DNA from: Acholoe squamosa
Lineage: Eukaryota; Annelida; Polychaeta; Phyllodocida; Polynoidae
DNA length: 64,000 nucleotides
Direction of reading: 5' to 3'
Assembly (NCBI GenBank): GCA_949317995.1
Contig: OX439047.1
Location: 46,439,505 to 46,503,504, forward strand
The number at the start of each line of letters is the position of its first letter. The stretch's first letter is position 1. This document shows positions 47,701-56,700 of this stretch, piece after piece. Made by a program: the position numbers and the translations under genes. The notes under the pieces were generated by a model. The model saw only the letters and a program-made list of their open reading frames with translations, was not told the DNA's origin and searched no databases.

Positions 47701-50700
47701 TTCCACCAGGTTTAAGACAAAGAGGAATGCAACACTTTCACAGAGACCCTAAAACCAAAAGGGCTTACAAGGACAACTTGTGTTTCTTTAGATGTCTGTC
47801 TTTCTTCCTGTATGAATCTTTAGAAAAAACTCAAGAGCTTTTCCTTGAAGCCTATCCAGGGGTGAACAAGGAGACTTTTGAGGGCGTTAACATAAGAGAT
47901 TTAGACAGGTTAGAAAAAATGTTTGAAGTTAACATAAGAATCTTTTACCTTCCCTCTTTTGGTAAAAGAAAGGGTCGACCTAAAATTATAAGGTCAAACA
48001 TGTGTTCATCCAAGAAAATCATGAACTTGAACTTACACAGAAACCATGTAAGTTTAATAACTAACATGGGACTGTATGGTAAAATGTACCCCTGTGAAAA
48101 GTGTCATAAAGTTTTCACTCGTAGCTTCCTTTTGAAACAACACAATGGGGTGAAAAAAGATTGCACCAAAGTCAGCTTCAGGTACAAAGGTGGAGCATAC
48201 AATCCATCCAAAACAGTTTTTCAAGTTTTAGAGGAACTGGGAATAGTTTGTTCACCTGAGAAAAAAATATACCCCTATAAAATTGTTTTTGACTTTGAAA
48301 GCTATTTCGTCCAACCTGAAAATTCGTCCCCAGAAAATGCTAACACTGTGATAGAAAAAACTCACATACCCCTTTCTGCCAGTGTAGCTTCTGATTTTCC
48401 TGGGCATACAGAACCAGTGTGTTTTGTCAGAAATTCCAACAGGGACGACGATCCTTTGGTTAAAAATGTGTTGGAACACATAAACAACTTGGGGCAGTTG
48501 ATAGGAGAACAGGTGAAAGAGAATTTTAGAGATGTTTTAGACGAACTAGACTCTCTAGAAGAAAAACAAAAGGAACTAGAACATAAAGCTAGCAAAGTTT
48601 TTCCAGCAAAGAACAAAAAAAATCCCCAAAAAAAAATCTCCCATGTTCTTGAAGTGAAGGAAAAACTTCTTACCTACATAGAAAGAGTCCCTGTTCTAGG
48701 TTTCAACTCTGGAAAGTATGACATTAATTTGATAAAAAAGGAATTTCATTCTTTTTTTATAGACACAGACAAAACAGAAATGAAAACCATAAAAAAATGC
48801 AACAAGTACATAGCAGTGTACACAGACCATCTTCTTTTCCTTGACATGTTTAACTATTTGGCACCAGGTTATTCCTACGCAAACTACCTGAAAGCCTTTC
48901 TGAAAGGGAAAGCTGAAAAAGGTTTTTTTCCCTACGAGTGGATGGACAACATAAGAAAACTGAACAACAAAGCTCTTCCTCCACGCCACTGCTTCTACAG
49001 TTCTTTGTCGGGTGGTGGAATAAGCAAAGAAGATTATCTTGAATGTAAGAAGGTCTGGAAAGAAAACAAAATGAAAACTATGAAGGACTACTTGATATAT
49101 TACAACAACCTGGATGTTAAACCCTTTGTTTTAGCCATAAACGAGCACACAAAGTTTTTTATAGATCGTGGGGTAGACATGTTCAAAGACGGTTTAACTT
49201 TGCCAGGTTTAACCTTGAAGTTTCTTTTCAACAACACTGCACCTAATGCCACTCCTTACATTCTTTTTTGTGAAAAAGAAAAGGATGTTCACTCCTTGCT
49301 CAGACGCAACTTAGTAGGGGGTCCCTCTATTATTTTTCACAGACATCACAAAAGTGGAGAAACAAGAATAAGACAAAAAAAATACGGGTCACAAAGCAAA
49401 GTATGCAGACACATAGTAGGGGTAGATGCTAACAGCTTGTACCTCAAGTGCATGGGTGAAGAGCACTGCACAGGTTATTATGTGGTGCGCAGGAAAGAAA
49501 ACGATTTTCAAGCTGTTTGCAGTCAACAAATTAGCTACTCAGCCACAGAATGGTTGCGATACAAAACTGTGACAGACAAAGTCAAGATATTACACCAATA
49601 CAACTACGGGGAAGTAGTATTGGGTTCAAGGAAAATAAAAGTGGACGGATATGATCCAGCTTCAAAAAAAGTATACCAGTTTCACGGGTGCTACTGGCAT
49701 GGTCACATATGTCACCTTACTAAATCAGTTTTGAGAGACCCCAATGGAAAGGCATGGTTAGAAGAAAAAAACCAAAATACCATTTTGACTACCCTATATC
49801 TTCAATCGTTAGGTTACCAAGTAGAGGAAAAGTATGAGTGTATGTGGTTGAAAGAAAAAACTGAAAACTTGTGCAGAGAAACAAAAAGTGAATGGGAAAT
49901 TAAAAGACCGTTGTGCCAAGGCAGAAAAAGTCAGGATGAAATACTGAGAGGGGTTTCTAAAGGAACAACTTTTGGACTTATCCAGGTAGACATAGAAACA
50001 CCTGAACACTTGAAAGAAAAATTCAGTGAAATGACACCTATTTTCAAAAACTGTTTAGTAGGAAAAAAAGACGTAGGTGAACATATGAAACGTTACCTGG
50101 AAGCAGCAGGTAAGCTAAAACAACCGCAACGCCAACTTATAGGCAGCTACCACGCAGAGGGAATTTTGTTGGGAACTCCTCTCTTGAAGTGGTACCTGGA
50201 AAAAGGTTTGGTAGTTACGACAGTACACCTTCTCGTAGAATACACTCCAGAACAGACTTTTTTACCCTTCATGGACGAAGTAACCAAAGCTAGGAGGAAG
50301 GGCGACGAAAATATAGACTGTAAGATTTTGTCAGATCTGTACAAACTTTTGGGAAATGGTTCATACGGAAAAACCATATGCAACAAACAAAACTTTGTTC
50401 AAACAAAGTATCTTCACCCCTCTAAGGCAAGACGTTTGGCCATGCACTGGTCAGTGCAAGATGTGCAAGACATAAGTGACAACACGGTAGAACTGTCCTG
50501 TTTGCCCACCTCCATCACCTACGATCTCCCAGTTCAAATAGGGTTCATGGTATACCAATATGCCAAACTTAAAATGTTGGCTTTCTATTACGACTTTCTC
50601 CTTGAATACATAGACGAGAAAGATTTTGAAATGTGTGAAATGGACACTGACAGTTTTTACTTTGCTTTAAGTGCAGAGAAAATAGAAGACGTAATTATTC

Positions 50701-53700
50701 CTGAAAAACGTGAAGCTTTCTTCAGAGAACGTCACAAATGGTTGCCCTCTGAATCATGTGACAACAGTCACCACAGAGAGACCTATGTTCAGACCAAAGT
50801 ATTGGGTGAGCTGTGGCTGCCTCAACCATGTTGTAAGAGCCGTCTGGCGTTTGACAAGAGAACCCCCGGGTTATTCAAAGTGGAGTGGGAAGGTGACGAA
50901 ATGACTGCCTTGAACTCCAAATGTTACATAGGCACAGGAGTAAATGTGCCCGTTAAAATGAGTTGCAAAGGTGTAATTCAAAAACAAAACCCCCTGACCA
51001 CTGACAAGTACAAAGAAGTACTGGACAGTGAAAATGTTGTCACGGTAGTCAACAAAGGATTTAAAGTAGTAAACCACAGCGTTACGACTTACTCTCAAAG
51101 GAAACAAGGTCTAACCTATCAGTACATAAAGAGACAAGTATGTGAAGACGGTGTAAGCACCCTACCCCTTTCTATATAAAAAAAAATGGTTTCTTTTTCT
51201 AGTTTCACTTCCAGTTGTACATTTCGTTGAAAGAAAAAAAAGTTTTAAACAAATTGTTCAAATGAACAAATTTCCTTCATAGAAAACAGTGTTAAAATGG
51301 AAAATGTTCATTTGAAAAATTGTTCAAACGAACATTTGTTCAAATGAACATTTTTCCCCATAGAAAACAGTGTTAAAATGGAAAATGTTCATTTGAACAA
51401 TTGTTCAAACGAACATTTGTTCAAATGAACATTTTTCCCCATAGAAAACAGTGTTAAAATGGAAAATGTTCATTTGAACAATTGTTCAAACGAACATTTG
51501 TTCAAATGAACATTTTTTCCCATAGAAAACAGTGTTAAACTGGAAAATGTTCATTTGAACAATTGTTCAAACGAACATTTGTTCAAATGAACATTTTTTT
51601 CCATAGAAAACAGTGTTAAACTGGAAAATATTTTTTGTTCAAATGAACATTTTTCAAATAAAAAAAATGTGTACTGTATCATGAAAAAAAACTAATAAAA
51701 AAGTAAGAAAAGTGAACTGTATCACCCAAAAATAAAAAAAAAACTTTTCACAAAAGTGAACGCTGTACATGTTCACGACAAAAAATAAAAAATCCGGCGC
51801 TGAAGAAATTAAGTTGGAACAGAAAAAAAGTGGTACCAGATTTCTTAACTCATAGCGTCACGTTCACCAGACTATTAGTATCTGGTTAGATTTAAGCAAC
51901 CATTTTAACATGGAAAGTTTAGAAGCTATGCTTGTGGAGCAAACCACAGAAACTCCACCTTATGACTATTACATGCGTCCAGTTTTACAAAGTGTTGCTT
52001 CATATAATCAAGCTTCTTCTATAACACCTGACAATGATATAAGTTCTGTAGCATGTGGATGTTCAGAGAATTTCTTTTGGGAAATAATACCTGCAGAAAA
52101 CATTGGTTATTTTAGAGGAGCTGAACCAGACACTGTTGACCACTGTATAACTAGTGTTAAAATGTACAAATATTTCTCTTCAGCTTTTTGGGACGCCTAC
52201 AGAAACTGCATGTACTATTGTCGAGTGAAAAAAGTTAACTTGATAATGCATGATTGGTGTATAGGAGTATATCAATTGCACACTGAACCTGGCTGCCCAA
52301 GACACTACACAAGGTACACTTTAGGAAGTGTAAGAAAGTTTGCTCTTACTCTCCAAGAGTTAGAATGTAATCCCATAGTAGGAGTGTTTTGTCAGTGTAA
52401 TTGTAAACTGGAAGTATCTGCTATTGCTAAAACTATTTGTTTCACATGTCTGCAGGTCTCTCTGGAACTTCATGCCTTAAGTATACCTGGAGTGAAAAAT
52501 CATTTCTCCTTTGAGGTAAACTTTAAGGATGGTTTTTTATCTGGTCTTTTACCTGGACCCAAAAACAGTCAAACTTACTTCCTGGCCCAGGCTTTGTTCG
52601 AGCATGCTATATCTAACATAGCCAAACTTAACAGTTATTGTTTCCACAACACATGGAAAACAAGTCTTACTGGCCAAAGCTGGTATCAAGCAAGTAAATT
52701 CACACACAACAAATGTTTTTGTAGTATATGTGCACGCCCCGGAAATGGAAAATCTGTCTTCATCTGTAAATATTGTGTCTAATAAAAAAATATAATCTGT
52801 TATGTGAAATAAATGAGTTGTGTTTTATTTTAATGCATGAGTCATAAGTATTGCGTAAATCCATAAAAGTATTGCATCAGAACATTGTGTAAATTCTTAC
52901 AAGCATTGCGCAATGCACCCTCATACGTAGGTCATACGTTTTTGCAAGTAGGTTAGTAGGTCACTTCCGGTTTGCAAGTAGGTCAGCTCTAGGTATTGCG
53001 CAATTCTTTTAATTTATGTAACTAGGTCAGGTCACTAGGTCAAATGGAATCCAGCTCTCTGATTGGTCGAAAAAACTAGGTCATGACCTTATGACGTCAC
53101 TTCCTGTCAAATCCAGCCCTCTGATTGGTTGAAACTAGGTCACTTCCGGTCTACCAGTAGGTCATGACCTAGTTAGTAGCTAATCCATTGCGCTCAGTTT
53201 GCATGTATATACTACTTCTGGTTTATATCTTGACAGGTATATGAAGAGCACCTCAAAGAATCAACCATGGAGAAAGGCCATGCAAGATACCCATACAAAT
53301 CAAAAGGACATGGAAACAGGATGAATTGATGATATTTGATTTTGAATAAAAGACCCCCCTCCCCCATTCTAAAGGGATATTGAAATGTCAGTATGCGTGA
53401 GTGTGAGTGAGTGTGTGTTATGGCACGTGTGTCATTATGTGTGAGAATGTGTCATAACTCATGTGTCAGCTCTGGTGAGGTTGCGTTATAACACATGCAT
53501 CAACATGTGTGAGGCCGTGTCATAACACATGCGTCAGTATGGGTGAGGCCGTGAGTCATAACACATGTCAGTATGGGTTAGTGTGCGTCATGACACATGT
53601 GTCAGTATGTGCCAGTCGGTGTCATCAATGACACAAGGTGGCTCAATTTTTTTCTGTAGAGCGCACGAGTTAGCACTCACACACATTGACTCAGAGCGAC

Positions 53701-56700
53701 ACCAATTTGCTGGGAAAATGCTAGAGCTTGGCTCTGCGTATGTCTGCCTTCAGGGTATATCATTTGTCAGTGACTGGCTTCCAAGTCATGAACGTTTGGA
53801 CATTAGAATGACATTGCATGACTGTGTTGGACAGGCGGAATCTAGGTCTACTTACACGACCCACAAGTCATGGCAAAAGCAATTTCCGACGTCTCAACAA
53901 GTGAATTTCACCGTCAGACTTCGGTCAATGAGAATAATGGTGAATTTCCGTTGACCCCTTCCTCCTCCCCGCCCATGGCCAAAGGTGCTCTCCTCCAACA
54001 TGCTATAGCTCCCATGCATGGAGTATAGGCGCTACTAGGGTGCATATAGAACGAGGTCCTGTAATATCACGTCAGATCTCTCATGGGAATTGAAAAAAAA
54101 GTGATTGGCCAGCTGAAAAGGTAAGGCAACCTCTCTCCCCACACCGTGCAATGATCACCATCCCTATCCCCAGGCCTATAGCATAGAGACCGTGGTCAAA
54201 GCACATGCCATCTAGTGGGTGAATTTGTAACTATCGTAAGCAGTGAGAGCAGGCATTGCGCGTGCGTAAAAGCAGTTTCTTTCTGTTAACGCCCCTATGT
54301 GGTCAATGCACTGAACCCTTTGCCTTCCCCTGCTTTTATAGCAGACAGGGCGGGCAGACGAAATATCCGAAATTGGATCGTTTCCATCGCGGAGTTGGGT
54401 TCTAGCCCAGCGTCTCCTGAGACTCGATCCCCAATAAAGTCTCGTGGTGCTATCTAGAACACCTCCATGTATAGCAGACCGAGGTTCTACATAGTATGTC
54501 GGGGAGTACACAGTAAAAACTAACTGCTGAGCCTACCAGAAATCCTTGTAAAAGAGAATCACCGTAATTAGATTGCAGTAAACCAGTGTAGTATTTACGA
54601 GAAATCCCAGGTTGAAATACATAGGTACACAAGTGTACAAGGAATCTCTGTGAAAATGACAGATCTCCGTCAACTTTGGGGCGAGGATCCCGTCATTATT
54701 TCGTCGATATTTTCTTTTTTTTTGCAGTGTAGAGAGAAACTCTGATCATAGGCCCTACACACCCTGCTATAGACTCCATCTCAATATTAACCATTCCTGG
54801 AAGTCACAGATTTTAACTGGTGTAGCTTTGGTGAGGTGGAGGTGGAGTAAATTTTTCCATCTCCCCGTGTAAAATCAAATATGCGCCAGACATCCTTTTG
54901 TATTTCCTGTTTATCTCATAATTCCTTCCTTCAAAATGAATTTTCTTCACTGTGAAATTCACCAGCTACAGGCAGATCTTAAAGTACTCTATATTCCCCA
55001 AATTTTACAATTGTTCAGTCTTATTCCGAGGTATCAGGTTGTCCCATGGGCACCGCCATTGCTGGAGCTGGTTACCAGCGAGATCTTTTGATAGGACCTA
55101 TCAGATGGGTACCAGTTGGCCCCCGAGAGGACCGCAGTGAATGACTGGGGGTATCTCATGGCTAATAATTAAACATGCTAAGTCCGTATAAGATAAGACA
55201 TGTGTAACGCCCCCTCCCCCTTTCTATCGTACGATCTCAATTTTGCCATTGGAAGAGAATATGAAATAGTAGTGGATGATACTCCAATTTGTTCTCGCAT
55301 CGTTAATGATAGGTTTCATTTTGATCAAATGCACTCCCTTTGTGCTCTGTACTTATTTTTCTGTCATAACATTGTTAAGGTCGTTTCTTCCTTTAAGAAA
55401 ATGAGCTTCCTCGCTTCAAAGAACAACTGATAACTGTTTCTGTCCCGCTCTTATCAATATGGCTCCTTTACAAAGCACGCTGTTTAATTCGCAAATATTT
55501 CACATCAAGCATTGTTAGTTTTTATCAACTGCAATTGAATTAAAAGTTTTCTTTCTCAAAATGACCAGCGTTTGGATCCCTTATCAGATCTCAAGCCCAT
55601 TCCGCTCTTGATCATTTCCAGTCAAGATAAAATCAATATCAAAGGGCTACATTCACAAGGGATTAGAGTGCTTTCTAGGAGCTGAACGAACCTGATGACC
55701 AAAGGAATTGACTAGATTCGTTAGTTTTAGCTTTGATGGTGAAAGCATAACATTCACAGAAATCAGATTCTTTCGATACAAAATGGTTGACATAGTATTA
55801 CAAATTAATACACTTTGTTATTTAAAATGTTATGTTATGCATTGTGTACACATCCTGAATCCTTGTATTCACGAATAATAATATATGCAAAACACATCAT
55901 TGATTAGCATAAGCCCTTGCAATGGAAAAGTATGTGGGCTGTCGTTTTACCTTGCGAAATAACACCCTGTTATACTGATGGGTAATACAGGTGTCCAGGT
56001 GATGTTTTAATCCTGATCATGTCCCTTTGACTTTATGCCACATTAGCCCTTTGATCTTTCCAGAGGCTGCACTGGATACCTTCCTTATGAAAAATGCCAT
56101 CCCCTTTTATTCACCAAACATTGCACAGGGTTTAATCCCCCTTTCATGTGCCACCGATCAGAGTACAAAATGATGTACCTATGAGAGACGATGCTTTGTT
56201 CCTTTTCATGTGTCTGGCCTATTGGGACACCTCTGTCAACAAAGCCTCCTTAAGCTATTATTCAAAGCTTTCTCTTTGGGGAAAGTGACTTGAATATATC
56301 TGCAATACAATGAGGTGAAAAGGTACCTTAATAATTCATTCCTAAATTGATGGCAAGCAGGTGAGATTCTTAAGGTAATATAAGCCTACATGTTCACTTG
56401 ACTGTTATAAAGCTCGACTTAAGTCTATGTGTAATCTGCCACAGAAGTCGAAAATTCGAAAATTCAATATGACACCCCCTCATCCCCTCATGTTTTTTTT
56501 TTCTTTTAATCTCTGTACACCCACTGTAGGGCCCTAAAACTAAGGTTTTCCCTCGTATCTGCTACAAAGGGATGCCCGAGACATCCTGACACAGTCTCAA
56601 TTTTGCCAAAATGATGTTGCCATAATTATGGTGATAAATAGAGCTGCCTAAATACTTTGTTTGGAACATGTGTGATGTGGCATGGGAGGGTATACTATTA

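Larger units (their letters stand above)
34881..53216. mobile_element. Complete Maverick/Polinton (adintovirus-like) element
   Basis: 18,336 bp, starting AG and ending CT as is usual for the family, with terminal inverted repeats of about 390 bp and a perfect 6-bp target duplication TCTGGT. It encodes the full hallmark set: protein-primed-type DNA polymerase B, retroviral-type integrase, packaging ATPase, adenain-type protease, major capsid and penton-like minor capsid proteins. It adds small virion-type proteins and cargo genes. Genes fall in two arms that diverge at about 45.0-45.4 kb (minus strand left, plus strand right). No frame is broken in any gene I recognise. Known: Polintons self-replicate, integrate through their integrase and may form virions. 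Confidence 0.97.
32792..53717. mobile_element. Outer minisatellite-rich MULE-like element (interrupted by the Polinton)
   Basis: Left end CAACCCAGCAAATTGGTGTC; right end, reversed, TTTCCCAGCAAATTGGTGTC. Both are flanked by the 10-bp repeat ATGCTAGAGC. A target duplication of 9-11 bp is typical of the Mutator/MULE superfamily, hence the provisional label. Without the Polinton and its 6-bp duplication the element would be about 2.6 kb. Its arms are degenerate minisatellites of TGTGTCAGTAGTCACAC-type units, and the middle carries a promoter-like stretch and two possible exons. No transposase is present, so it is non-autonomous. The MITEs at 12,819 and 24,040 share its 12-bp terminus. Confidence 0.65.

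Noticed and set aside
54212-54632. Minus-strand open frames near 54.3 kb
   Set aside because: No domain or exon borders; they reflect a locally GC-rich segment.
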